A stretch of DNA of 26,844 nt from JACMJP01 sp046160675 (lineage in GTDB: Bacteria; Bacteroidota; Bacteroidia; Chitinophagales; BACL12): assembly GCA_046160675.1 (NCBI GenBank), contig JBJXHH010000205.1:1-26844 (forward strand), given 5' to 3'. The notes beneath the pieces are model-generated. The model did not search any database, was not told the origin of the DNA, and saw only the letters and a list, made by a program, of their open reading frames with translations. The stretch's first letter is position 1. The number at the start of each line of letters is the position of its first letter. Of the stretch, positions 1 through 7,488 are shown in pieces. The translations under genes and the position numbers were made by a program.

Positions 1-993
1 GAACAAGCTGTAAATGATTTTAAAAATGCAAAAGCAGGCGACTTCAGAAATGTTTTGTTAATTATTACTGATGGAACTGAAAGCTGTGGTAAAAACCCCT
101 GTGCCGTTGTGCAGCAAATGAAAGAACTGGGAATTATAACTAAAAGTTATGTGCTGGGTTTAAATGTTGCTGATGAATCTATTTCACAATTTGAATGCAT
201 GGGAGATTTTGTAAATCTTGAAAACCCCGGTGAAGCAAAAAAGGTTACAAGCGAAACATTGAATAAAATTTTCAATTCAACTACTGTTCGTGTTGATTTG
301 CTGGATGTGAAAAAAATCCCTTCAGAAACAGATGTTGTAATGACGTTTTATGAGTCAGAAAGCGGTAATGCAAAATATAATTTCTATCATACTATTGATC
401 CCCGGGGAATTCCTGACAGTTTTTCCATTGATCCTACTGAAAAATACAATTTGCAGGTTCATAGCATTCCATCATTACAAAAAGAAAACATCAGTATAAC
501 CCCATTTTCTTACAACATCATCACACAAGATGCTGCACAAGGAGAATTAAGCATAATAGTAAGGGGAGAATCGTTTAAACAAAAAATCAATTGTTTGATT
601 AAAAAAGAGGGGGAGATCTTACATGTGCTCACGACCGGTGGAACGGGTAAATACCTCATTGGAGAATACAATATTGAGATCCTTACATTGCCCGTCATCT
701 CCCTCAGCAAAGTAAAAGTTGACCAGGATAAAACCACCAACATTGAAATTCCTGCCCCTGGCTATTGTACATTTATTAAAGGCGCAGAACTCTTCGGGGG
801 CATTTATCACAACGTTGATAATCAGTGGATAGAAATCTATGAGTTCCTGCAAGGCAACAACAAAGAAACCATAGCTTTGCAACCCGGCAAGTATAAAATC
901 ATCTATCGTTACAAGGGTAATAAAAGCATGGGCCTTACGAAAGAAAAAGATATAGAAATTCAAACCGGAACAACCTTAACCTTAAACTTATAA
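1..993 (+). CDS. von Willebrand factor A-domain protein, C-terminal part
   Basis: The reading frame is open from the first base of the window, so the gene starts upstream; a TTG at 55 is only an internal Leu codon. The first ~95 visible residues are the second half of a vWA fold: a hydrophobic strand followed by TDGTESCG, a cysteine pair (SCGKNPC) usual in this subgroup, and then helices. The remaining ~230 residues are beta-rich, with no transmembrane segment, and contain no domain I can name; two stretches (about 205-260 and 270-325) look like short beta-sandwich repeats. The metal-binding DxSxS motif would lie upstream of the window. The protein is probably extracytoplasmic or periplasmic and may bind a ligand, but no specific function can be given. 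The stop is 5 bp before the transketolase start, so the two genes may be co-transcribed. Confidence 0.8.
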   Translation, partial: EQAVNDFKNAKAGDFRNVLLIITDGTESCGKNPCAVVQQMKELGIITKSYVLGLNVADESISQFECMGDFVNLENPGEAKKVTSETLNKIFNSTTVRVDLLDVKKIPSETDVVMTFYESESGNAKYNFYHTIDPRGIPDSFSIDPTEKYNLQVHSIPSLQKENISITPFSYNIITQDAAQGELSIIVRGESFKQKINCLIKKEGEILHVLTTGGTGKYLIGEYNIEILTLPVISLSKVKVDQDKTTNIEIPAPGYCTFIKGAELFGGIYHNVDNQWIEIYEFLQGNNKETIALQPGKYKIIYRYKGNKSMGLTKEKDIEIQTGTTLTLNL

Positions 994-998
994 GAATT

Positions 999-1955
999 GT
1001 GATAACCGTAGATTATCAAAACCAGAAAGACAGCCGTTCAGGATTCGGTGTCGGTATATTAGAAGCAGGAAAAGCAAATGAGAATGTAGTAACACTTTGT
1101 GCTGATCTTGTTGGTTCTTTAAAATTAGATGCATTCATAAAAGAATTTCCCGAGCGTTTTTTTCAAACCGGGATTGCGGAAGCAAACATGATGGGTATTG
1201 CAGCCGGATTAACGATTGGAGGAAAGATTCCCTTTGCCTGTACGTTTGCAAACTTCGCTACCGGAAGGGTGTATGATCAGATACGCCAATCCATTGCTTA
1301 CTCAAACAAAAATGTAAAGATTGCAGCATCTCATGCAGGGGTTACCCTGGGAGAAGATGGCGCAACTCACCAAATTCTCGAAGACATAGGGTTGATGCAA
1401 ATGCTGCCAAATTTTACAGTTATAAATCCTTGTGATTTTAACCAGACAAAAGCAGCAACACTTGCTGCAGCAAAGCATGAAGGCCCTGTGTACCTGCGCT
1501 TCGGCAGGCCTAAATGGCCCATCTTTTATCCGACAGATGAACAATTTGAGATTGGCAAAGCCTGGAAAATTTCTGATGGTGCTGATGTAAGTATTTTCGC
1601 TACGGGTCACCTCGTGCTAAAAGCAATAGAAGCATCCGTTATTCTCCAGGAAAAAGGAATTACTGTTGACCTAATAAATATTCATACCATTAAACCCTTA
1701 GATACTGCTGCAGTCATACAAAGTGTGATGAAAACAAAATGTGCAGTAACGGCAGAAGAACACCAGGTACTGGGAGGCTTAGGCAGCGCTATAGCAAATA
1801 CTCTTGCGCAGTATCAGCCAACACCTATAGAATTTGTAGGAGTACATGACACTTTCGGCGAAAGCGGAACTACAGAACAACTACTCACCAAGTACGGTAT
1901 GAGTACACAACATGTGGTTGATGCGGCGTTGAAGGCGATAAGCAGAAAAGGGTAA
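999..1955 (+). CDS. Transketolase, C-terminal subunit (split type)
   Basis: 318 residues equal to the second half of transketolase: the pyrimidine-binding domain (about 10-175) and the C-terminal domain (about 190-315). The Glu that activates thiamine diphosphate is in GIAEANM (E61), and DGATHQ and RFGRPK match the family. Together with a separate N-terminal subunit it would transfer two-carbon ketol units in the non-oxidative pentose phosphate pathway, in the cytosol. In genomes with split transketolase the N half normally lies directly upstream; here the upstream neighbour is the vWA gene, so the partner must be elsewhere. The start is a GTG at 999, 5 bp after the preceding stop, with no in-frame ATG at a sensible position and no clear Shine-Dalgarno. 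Close homologues begin a few residues before the DSRSGFG motif, which agrees with this start. Confidence 0.93.
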   Translation: MITVDYQNQKDSRSGFGVGILEAGKANENVVTLCADLVGSLKLDAFIKEFPERFFQTGIAEANMMGIAAGLTIGGKIPFACTFANFATGRVYDQIRQSIAYSNKNVKIAASHAGVTLGEDGATHQILEDIGLMQMLPNFTVINPCDFNQTKAATLAAAKHEGPVYLRFGRPKWPIFYPTDEQFEIGKAWKISDGADVSIFATGHLVLKAIEASVILQEKGITVDLINIHTIKPLDTAAVIQSVMKTKCAVTAEEHQVLGGLGSAIANTLAQYQPTPIEFVGVHDTFGESGTTEQLLTKYGMSTQHVVDAALKAISRKG

Positions 1956-1995
1956 TTAAAGAGAATAATTTCTCACCCTGTTACGTTTTACTTCG

Positions 1996-2003
1996 CATTT
2001 TTG
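1996..2003 (+). promoter_or_regulatory. Candidate -7 promoter element before the ECF sigma gene
   Basis: CATTTTTG differs at one base from the Bacteroidota -7 consensus TAnnTTTG and ends 17 bp before the ATG at 2021, a spacing similar to that of other promoters in this window. No convincing -33 element is visible. Confidence 0.4.
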
Positions 2004-2020
2004 TTTATTACAAAGCATTC

Positions 2021-2560
2021 ATGTCGGATAAAGAGATCTTACAGCATTTCCGAAACGAATCAACACGGGATCGGGCGTTCTCGGAGTTGGTAAAAGTCTA
2101 TTCTAAAAAACTTTACTGGCATGTGAGAAGGATGGTAACTGATCATGAAGACACAAATGATATTGTGCAAAATGCCTTTATAAAAATCTGGAAAGGCCTG
2201 CCTAACTTTAAGGAAGAATCAGCATTATATACCTGGCTTTATCGCATCGCAACAAATGAAGCAATTACTTTTTTAAACAACAGAAAAAAAATGCAAAGCA
2301 TTGCTTTAGAAAATGCCCCTGTGCTTGCCGGAGGAATAGTACATGCTGAAGCAGCTCCCGATGGAGAGGCGATAGCAAATAAATTGCAACATGCAATCGA
2401 AAGCCTGCCCGCAAAACAAAAACAAGTGTTTGTAATGCGTTACTATGATGAAATGAAATATGAAGACATGGAAGAGCTGCTGGGAACTAGCGTCGGAGCG
2501 CTGAAAGCATCCTTCCACCATGCTGTAAAAAAGATAGAAAGTTTTTTAACTGGCGATTAA
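2021..2560 (+). CDS. ECF-type RNA polymerase sigma factor
   Basis: 179 residues, the normal size for a sigma-70 family ECF factor. Region 2 (about 20-95) contains the core-binding and -10-recognition helices with the DTNDIVQNAFIKIWK motif followed by YTWLYRIATNEAI. Region 4 (about 125-175) has the LPAKQKQVFVMRYYDEM helix and a helix-turn-helix (YEDMEELLGTSVGALKASFHHA) that would contact the -35 region. It would redirect RNA polymerase to a small regulon. The next two genes, on the same strand, are a membrane protein with an anti-sigma-like layout and a Spy-like periplasmic protein, which suggests an envelope-responsive signalling module. The ATG start is preceded by a near-consensus -7 element. 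The regulon and the inducing signal cannot be read from the sequence. Confidence 0.93.
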   Translation: MSDKEILQHFRNESTRDRAFSELVKVYSKKLYWHVRRMVTDHEDTNDIVQNAFIKIWKGLPNFKEESALYTWLYRIATNEAITFLNNRKKMQSIALENAPVLAGGIVHAEAAPDGEAIANKLQHAIESLPAKQKQVFVMRYYDEMKYEDMEELLGTSVGALKASFHHAVKKIESFLTGD

Positions 2561-2624
2561 ACGAATCAGGAAAATAACAGTCAAAAACACCAAATAGCAA
2601 GAATAGCAAGCGTTTTAGCAGGGA

Positions 2625-3182
2625 ATGAACAACGAAAAACAACATATTGAAAAGGAATTACAGGAAGTTTCACCTCTTGTAAAGAATGCCTTACAGAACC
2701 TTCATCAACAGGTTCCTGAGGGGTATTTTGATAAGTTGGAGAAGGAGATTTTCGAAAAAACTATCGGCAGAAAGAATACGAAAGTTATTTCTCTACGCAG
2801 TTGGTTACTTTATGCAACTTCAGCTGTTGCAGTTTTCAGCCTGGTGTTTTTTGGGGTAAGATGGATGCAGGAAAAACCCCCGGTAATGGTTTCTTTTGAA
2901 GTACAAATTGCGCAACTCTCATCTCAAGAACTTGAAACATTTATTTTAGAAAATATTAAGGAGATTGAAACAGACATGTTGTTTGAAACTGAATATGTTT
3001 CAACAGAAGTGCTGGATGAAAAATACCAGGACGAAGTAACTGAACCTTTGTTGCAAAGCGAAATTGAAGAAAACCCTGAAACTGAAGAAGAATCATCAGA
3101 AAATATATTTGAAGATATTGATGACGCAACTCTTCATGAATTGTTGAATGACGAAAGCCTTTTTGAAGACATTGGATTGTAA
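2625..3182 (+). CDS. Single-pass membrane protein, probable anti-sigma factor
   Basis: 185 residues. An N-terminal cytoplasmic part (1-58) contains VPEGYFDKLEKEI, a motif of the PxxYF type that I associate with small anti-sigma-like proteins of Bacteroidota. One transmembrane helix follows (about 59-79, LLYATSAVAVFSLVFFGV), then an extracytoplasmic part that is strikingly acidic, rich in Glu and Asp, and ends in two similar short segments (FEDIDDATLHELL and NDESLFEDIGL). There are no zinc-binding His/Cys residues, so it is not a ZAS-type anti-sigma. The position 64 bp after an ECF sigma gene and the topology support a role in holding that sigma factor at the membrane; this is inferred, not shown by a recognised domain. 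It starts at an ATG without a clear Shine-Dalgarno. Confidence 0.7.
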   Translation: MNNEKQHIEKELQEVSPLVKNALQNLHQQVPEGYFDKLEKEIFEKTIGRKNTKVISLRSWLLYATSAVAVFSLVFFGVRWMQEKPPVMVSFEVQIAQLSSQELETFILENIKEIETDMLFETEYVSTEVLDEKYQDEVTEPLLQSEIEENPETEEESSENIFEDIDDATLHELLNDESLFEDIGL

Positions 3183-3201
3183 ATCATTAAAATGTAATGA
3201 C

Positions 3202-3696
3202 ATGAAAAAAACATTCTTAACATTATTATTTGCCCTAACTACTACATTGCTCATGGCGCAACGGCCCGATGGCCCTCCGGACCCTGAAAAGATAGAAGCC
3301 CTGCGCATTGCATTTTTAACAAACTATCTTGATCTTACAACTGAAGAGTCACAGAAATTCTGGCCAGTGTATAATCAAATGAAGGATGAACTAAAAGTTT
3401 ACCTCGATAAAGAAGCTGACCTGATGAAAGGAAAGAAAGTGGAGGAAATGACAGAGGCTGAACTGAATGGAGCAATACAGACGCATTTTGATAACGAACA
3501 ACAGATATTAAACCTCAAAAAAAAGTATACCGAAGAATTTAAAAAAGTATTGCCCTTAAAAAAAGTTGTACTACTTGCTGATGCTGAAAATGCATTCAAG
3601 CGTCAATTATTAGAATATGCCAGAGATAGAAAAGGACCTGGCGGTGGTGGCCCAGGTAATAAAGCGCCCGGTGACAACCGATTTAGGGATCGCTAA
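3202..3696 (+). CDS. Spy/CpxP-like small periplasmic protein
   Basis: 164 residues. The first 20 (MKKTFLTLLFALTTTLLMAQ) form a signal peptide with cleavage expected after AQ, so the start is the ATG at 3202; an in-frame start at 3148 inside the previous gene would bury the signal peptide. The mature protein is helical and charged, with LDLTTEESQKFWPVYNQM resembling the LTxxQ helix of Spy/CpxP-type proteins, then long amphipathic helices, and a Gly/Pro/Arg-rich tail (GPGGGGPGNKAPGDN). Family members act as periplasmic chaperones or stress or metal sensors. Placed after an ECF sigma factor and an anti-sigma-like gene, it could be the sensor or an output of that module, comparable to CnrX with CnrY and CnrH. 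A hairpin terminator lies just after the stop. Confidence 0.75.
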   Translation: MKKTFLTLLFALTTTLLMAQRPDGPPDPEKIEALRIAFLTNYLDLTTEESQKFWPVYNQMKDELKVYLDKEADLMKGKKVEEMTEAELNGAIQTHFDNEQQILNLKKKYTEEFKKVLPLKKVVLLADAENAFKRQLLEYARDRKGPGGGGPGNKAPGDNRFRDR

Positions 3697-3715
3697 AAAA
3701 AAACATTCTTTACTG

Positions 3716-3751
3716 AAAAGGTCTTGTTTTATAAGACCCTTTTATTTTTTT
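3716..3751 (+). terminator. Rho-independent terminator
   Basis: AAAAGGTCTT (3716-3725) pairs with AAGACCCTTTT (3733-3743), with one bulged C and a 7-nt loop, and is followed by a T-run (3745-3751). It ends the sigma/anti-sigma/Spy-like unit. It also overlaps the last codon and stop of the convergent methyltransferase gene, and could act on that strand too, though the T-run there is short. Confidence 0.8.
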
Positions 3752-4542
3752 CTTGCTTTTAAAGCATACACCATCGGCAGTTTCCCCTCCATCCCCGCAA
3801 TCTGAAATCTGTTTTTTGCAACCTCCACACTGTTATTAAAGCATGAGTACGGAGAGTAATCATACTCAAGAAAGATTTCTATCTCCAATCCTTGGTGAAG
3901 TAATGCACTCAATACTTCACTAATACCATGATTCCATGTAACAGAAGTGTTTTCAGGAATATCTGCATGCCTTTCAGCGTAAGTTCCCTGTTCAGTTTCT
4001 ACAATCGCTTGTTTGTTAAAATAGGAATATTCAATATTATTGAACTCGTTGTTAAACATCCAAACCACAGGGTGAAATTCTGCCATTACAAAAACACCTC
4101 CCGGTTGCAAAGCCTTAGAAATAACTTTAGCCCACAGTGTAAGATCAGGAAGCCAGCCTATAACTCCATAACTTGTGAAAACAATATCGAATTTTTTTTG
4201 AGTGTGTAACAAAGTATCATACACATTGCAGCAAATAAAATCAGCATGTAAATTCATTTTTTTCCTCAACTCATTTGCTTTGCTTATAGCTGCTTCACTC
4301 AGGTCAATTCCTGTTACAATGGCCCCTTTTCTTGCAAGCGCCAGAGTATCCATCCCGAAATGGCACTGCAGGTGTAAAAGTGCTTTATTCTTTACATCTC
4401 CCAGGAGGTCAGTTTCGATAGAATTTAATATTTCTTCTCCTAAAAGGAATTTTTCAACTCCGTAAAAATCACTTTCAAAATGAATTCCAGTGCGTTTGTC
4501 CCAGAGCTTGCGGTTTATCTCTGCATAGTCCTCACGGAACAT
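3742..4542 (-). CDS. Class I SAM-dependent methyltransferase
   Basis: 266 residues with a Rossmann-like methyltransferase core. Motif I is in LLHLQCHFGMDTLALARKG, then an acidic strand end GIDLS that would hold the SAM ribose, and the later motif FDIVFTSYGVIGWL and LQPGGVFVMAEFHP. It would transfer a methyl group from S-adenosylmethionine; the acceptor cannot be told, as this family (Methyltransf_11/25 type) covers small molecules, lipids and proteins. No signal peptide, so cytoplasmic. Its ATG shares one base with the stop of the upstream esterase gene (TAATG), indicating translational coupling on one mRNA, although the products would act in different compartments. Its 3' end abuts the convergent terminator at 3716-3751. 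Confidence 0.85.
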   Translation of the reverse strand: MFREDYAEINRKLWDKRTGIHFESDFYGVEKFLLGEEILNSIETDLLGDVKNKALLHLQCHFGMDTLALARKGAIVTGIDLSEAAISKANELRKKMNLHADFICCNVYDTLLHTQKKFDIVFTSYGVIGWLPDLTLWAKVISKALQPGGVFVMAEFHPVVWMFNNEFNNIEYSYFNKQAIVETEQGTYAERHADIPENTSVTWNHGISEVLSALLHQGLEIEIFLEYDYSPYSCFNNSVEVAKNRFQIAGMEGKLPMVYALKARKK

Positions 4543-5696
4543 TACTCTGAAACTTTTGTAATAAGTTGTGAGGAGAATTTCCCATCAATCAGAATTTTTA
4601 AAACATACGTTCCGGCTTTCCAGTTATCAGTGAGAATCTCAACCTGTTCTATGGAATTTCCTTTTTGCAGATATACTTCCCTGCCTGTAATATCAAGAAT
4701 TGTAATTTGATCTGCTTTCCCGTGAATAACTACTTTTTCTGTAAAAGGGTTTGGGTACAAATTCACCCCAGAAATTGACTCAAGTACTATTTCTTCATTT
4801 CCTGTAAGTACATCTAATGAATACCTGGTGAAAAAATTCCAAATCTCTTTGCTTGCATTAAAATCCAAGTTTGTAACATCGAAGTAAAAAAATGCAGTGC
4901 CCGGCCATGTATGCCCTCCGCCTATCACTTTGAATAATTCAACATTTGCTTCATTATCTCCGCCACTATAAATGTAATGTTCTGCAGTACACCCATCAGT
5001 TGTGCTTGTATTTTCCACAGGAATGATTTCAGGATCAGGATTACAATTGTTTATAGAAATCCAATAATCAATTACTTCCTCTATCGGTTTAAAATCAAAA
5101 CTTCCATCATAGGGTACAACAAAGTCGCCTGTTCCATGTATCTCCATCACAGGCGTAGGATGTTGTGGATCATAAGCTGCAAACCTGTCTTTGTCAATAC
5201 TTCCTGTAACTGATGCAACAGCTGCTATTTTATTGCTCAACTCACCTGCCAAAGTGTAACTCATAAAACCGCCGTTACTCATTCCGGTGGAATAAACCCT
5301 GTTTTGATCTATATTATAATTTGCAGAAATCGTATCAATTAAATTGCTCAGAAATTGAACATCATCCACTCCAATATCGTCAGCAATAAAGCAGTTCCAA
5401 AACCTTGCGCTGGGGAAAAACGGATCGAAAGAACCGTTAGGTAATACCATGATAAAATTTGCCGTGTCAGCGATTGGTTTAAAATCAGCGTAATAGAGTT
5501 GTTCGAAACTATTAGAGCCATAGCCATGTAAGTTCAATAAGAGTGGAACAGCTTCACTTCCGTCATAAATACCAGGTATATAAATTATGTAGTCCCTGTA
5601 ATCCCCCTCATGAATAATAGAATCTGAAAAGGAAGTTTGTGCGAAAGAAGAAACCCCAAAGTTTGCAATAATTAGAAGAGCTGTAATTTTTTTCAT
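4542..5696 (-). CDS. Secreted PHB depolymerase/feruloyl esterase-family hydrolase with T9SS type-A sorting domain
   Basis: 384 residues. Signal peptide 1-20 (ending SSFAQ). The catalytic alpha/beta-hydrolase domain (about 30-295) has the oxyanion segment NLHGYGSN, the nucleophile in GMSNGG (Ser140), the acid in HGTGDFVVPYDG (Asp191) and the base in GGGHTWPGT (His262), as in LpqC-type polyhydroxybutyrate depolymerases and carbohydrate esterase family 1 feruloyl esterases. The C-terminal ~75 residues form a T9SS type-A sorting domain: LYPNPFTEKV, ITILDITGREV, then GTYVLKI and a Lys-containing end. The enzyme would be exported by Sec, then moved across the outer membrane by T9SS and released or anchored. 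The substrate (polyester, feruloylated polysaccharide or other) is not decidable here. The promoter candidate lies at 5719-5726. Confidence 0.88.
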   Translation of the reverse strand: MKKITALLIIANFGVSSFAQTSFSDSIIHEGDYRDYIIYIPGIYDGSEAVPLLLNLHGYGSNSFEQLYYADFKPIADTANFIMVLPNGSFDPFFPSARFWNCFIADDIGVDDVQFLSNLIDTISANYNIDQNRVYSTGMSNGGFMSYTLAGELSNKIAAVASVTGSIDKDRFAAYDPQHPTPVMEIHGTGDFVVPYDGSFDFKPIEEVIDYWISINNCNPDPEIIPVENTSTTDGCTAEHYIYSGGDNEANVELFKVIGGGHTWPGTAFFYFDVTNLDFNASKEIWNFFTRYSLDVLTGNEEIVLESISGVNLYPNPFTEKVVIHGKADQITILDITGREVYLQKGNSIEQVEILTDNWKAGTYVLKILIDGKFSSQLITKVSE

Positions 5697-5718
5697 AATA
5701 AAGACATTTACGATGGCA

Positions 5719-5726
5719 CAAAACTA
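5719..5726 (-). promoter_or_regulatory. -7 promoter element of the esterase-methyltransferase operon
   Basis: On the minus strand this reads TAGTTTTG, an exact match to the Bacteroidota TAnnTTTG element, 22 nt before the esterase ATG. It is divergent from the pruA promoter about 50 bp away; no good -33 element was seen. Confidence 0.6.
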
Positions 5727-5775
5727 AAGGATTTTCAGTTTAAACTCTTTGGTGAACTATCCCCTGTCTTTTGTC

Positions 5776-5783
5776 TATCTTTG
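5776..5783 (+). promoter_or_regulatory. -7 promoter element of pruA
   Basis: TATCTTTG matches TAnnTTTG exactly and ends 27 nt before the ATG at 5811. This also argues against a TTG start at 5781, which would lie inside the promoter element. A TTTG at 5748-5751 could be the -33 element, though the spacing (24 bp) is longer than usual. Confidence 0.65.
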
Positions 5784-5810
5784 CAAGCTCAAAACATCTT
5801 GAAAATATTT

Positions 5811-7439
5811 ATGAGTAATGGCGTTTTCCGCATCCCAAAAGCATTGAATGAGCCTGTGAAATCTTATGCCCCGGGCACCCCGGAAAGAAAGTTGTTAAAA
5901 CAGGTAATCGCAGAACTTAAATCTCAAGAAGTTGATATTCCCATGTTTATAGGCGGGAAAGAAATCCGTACAAATGACACAGTGAAAATTTATCCGCCGC
6001 ATGAACTCAATCATTTGCTGGGGCAATACCACAAAGGAAACGAAACGCATGTGCAACTTGCCATTGATGCTGCACTTGCAGCAAAAAATAATTGGGAAAA
6101 CACAAGTTGGGAACAAAGAGCAAGCATTTTTTTAAAAGCTGCTGATCTGCTTGCAGGGCCTTACAGGTACAAAATGAATGCAGCAACAATGCTTGGGCAA
6201 AGTAAAAATCCTTTTCAGGCAGAGATCGACGCTGCCTGTGAATTAATTGATTTTTGGCGTTTCAACGCCCAATACATGATGCAACTTTATGCTGAGCAGC
6301 CGGAAAGTTTACCGGGTATGTGGAACAGGCTTGAACACAGAGCTCTCGAAGGATTTGTTTTTGCATTGACTCCTTTCAACTTTACATCCATAGGGGGCAA
6401 TTTACCCACTGCGCCTGCCATGATGGGTAATACAGTAGTTTGGAAAACCAGCAACACTCAAATTTATTCAGCATGGGTGATCATGGAAATTTTACGGGAA
6501 GCAGGTTTGCCTGATGGAGTTATTAATCTGATTCATGTTGGCGGGGCTGACGCCGGAAAAATCATTTTCAATCACAAAGATTTTGCGGGTATCCATTTTA
6601 CCGGATCAACAGATGTGTTCAGAAAGATTTGGAAAACTATTGGGGATAATATCTCCATCTATAAATCTTACCCCAGAATTGTTGGCGAAACAGGCGGGAA
6701 AGACTTTGTGATAGCTCACAAAAGCGCAAATGCAAAGGCCCTAGCCACTGCATTGAGCCGAGGTGCATTTGAGTTCCAGGGACAGAAATGTTCTGCAGCA
6801 AGCCGTGCATATATTCCTTCCAATATTTGGGGTGATGTAAAAAAATATTTACAAGAAGATCTTGCAAGCATGAAAATGGGAGTGATTGATGATTTCAGCA
6901 ACTTTATAAACGCTGTAATTGATGAAAAAGCTTTTGATTCTATCTCAGGATATATTGCAAAAGCAAAAGCTGATGGGCTGGAAATTATTGCCGGTGGAAA
7001 TTATGATAAATCAAAAGGTTACTTTATTGAGCCTACTGTAATTGTTGCAAAAGATCCTTATTACAGAACGATGTGTGAAGAAATTTTCGGACCTGTACTC
7101 ACTCTTCATGTTTATGATGAGAACAAATGGGACGAAACATTGGAAATTGTAAATAACACTTCTATCTATGCATTAACTGGCGCAATCTTTTCCCAGGACA
7201 GATATGAAATTGCAAAAGCGACAGAAAAACTGCGCCATGCTGCCGGAAATTTTTACATCAATGATAAACCAACCGGTGCAGTTGTTGGGCAGCAGCCCTT
7301 CGGCGGTGCAAGAGCAAGCGGCACCAATGATAAAGCAGGCAGCATACTTAATCTTTTGCGTTGGGTAAGCCCAAGAACAATTAAAGAAACTTTTGTGCCT
7401 CCAACGGATTACAAGTACCCGTTCCTGAATGAAGAATAA
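5811..7439 (+). CDS. pruA: L-glutamate gamma-semialdehyde (1-pyrroline-5-carboxylate) dehydrogenase
   Basis: 542 residues from the ATG at 5811, the usual length of the stand-alone bacterial/eukaryote-like P5C dehydrogenase. The N-terminus (FRIPKALNEPVKSYAPGTPER) is characteristic of this group and fixes the start; the longer frame from a TTG at 5781 adds residues homologues lack. The aldehyde dehydrogenase fold has the cofactor segment TPFNFTSIGGN (about 187-197), HFTGSTDVF, the general base Glu293 in GETGGKDF and the catalytic Cys327 in GQKCSAASR. It oxidises glutamate semialdehyde to glutamate with NAD+, the second step of proline catabolism, and also serves arginine/ornithine breakdown. 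No proline dehydrogenase domain is fused and no putA/prodh gene is adjacent in the window. It appears monocistronic, with its own promoter. Confidence 0.95.
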   Translation: MSNGVFRIPKALNEPVKSYAPGTPERKLLKQVIAELKSQEVDIPMFIGGKEIRTNDTVKIYPPHELNHLLGQYHKGNETHVQLAIDAALAAKNNWENTSWEQRASIFLKAADLLAGPYRYKMNAATMLGQSKNPFQAEIDAACELIDFWRFNAQYMMQLYAEQPESLPGMWNRLEHRALEGFVFALTPFNFTSIGGNLPTAPAMMGNTVVWKTSNTQIYSAWVIMEILREAGLPDGVINLIHVGGADAGKIIFNHKDFAGIHFTGSTDVFRKIWKTIGDNISIYKSYPRIVGETGGKDFVIAHKSANAKALATALSRGAFEFQGQKCSAASRAYIPSNIWGDVKKYLQEDLASMKMGVIDDFSNFINAVIDEKAFDSISGYIAKAKADGLEIIAGGNYDKSKGYFIEPTVIVAKDPYYRTMCEEIFGPVLTLHVYDENKWDETLEIVNNTSIYALTGAIFSQDRYEIAKATEKLRHAAGNFYINDKPTGAVVGQQPFGGARASGTNDKAGSILNLLRWVSPRTIKETFVPPTDYKYPFLNEE

Positions 7440-7475
7440 TCCACACAAACTAAAAAATACATTTAAATTCTTTTT

Positions 7476-7483
7476 TATTTTTG
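7476..7483 (+). promoter_or_regulatory. -7 promoter element of the T9SS cassette
   Basis: TATTTTTG matches TAnnTTTG exactly but ends only 5 nt before the ATG at 7489, so transcription would begin at or inside the start codon. A GAGG directly after the element (7483-7486) is too close to the ATG for a normal Shine-Dalgarno. No -33 TTG is evident. Confidence 0.5.
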
Positions 7484-7488
7484 AGGAA

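Noticed and set aside
5781..5810. TTG start at 5781 for pruA
   Set aside because: The TTG is part of the -7 element TATCTTTG, and homologues begin near the ATG at 5811.
7429..7488. Longer start (7429) for the T9SS type-B cargo
   Set aside because: It would overlap the pruA end and place 20 residues before a standard signal peptide; the TAnnTTTG element would lie inside the coding region.
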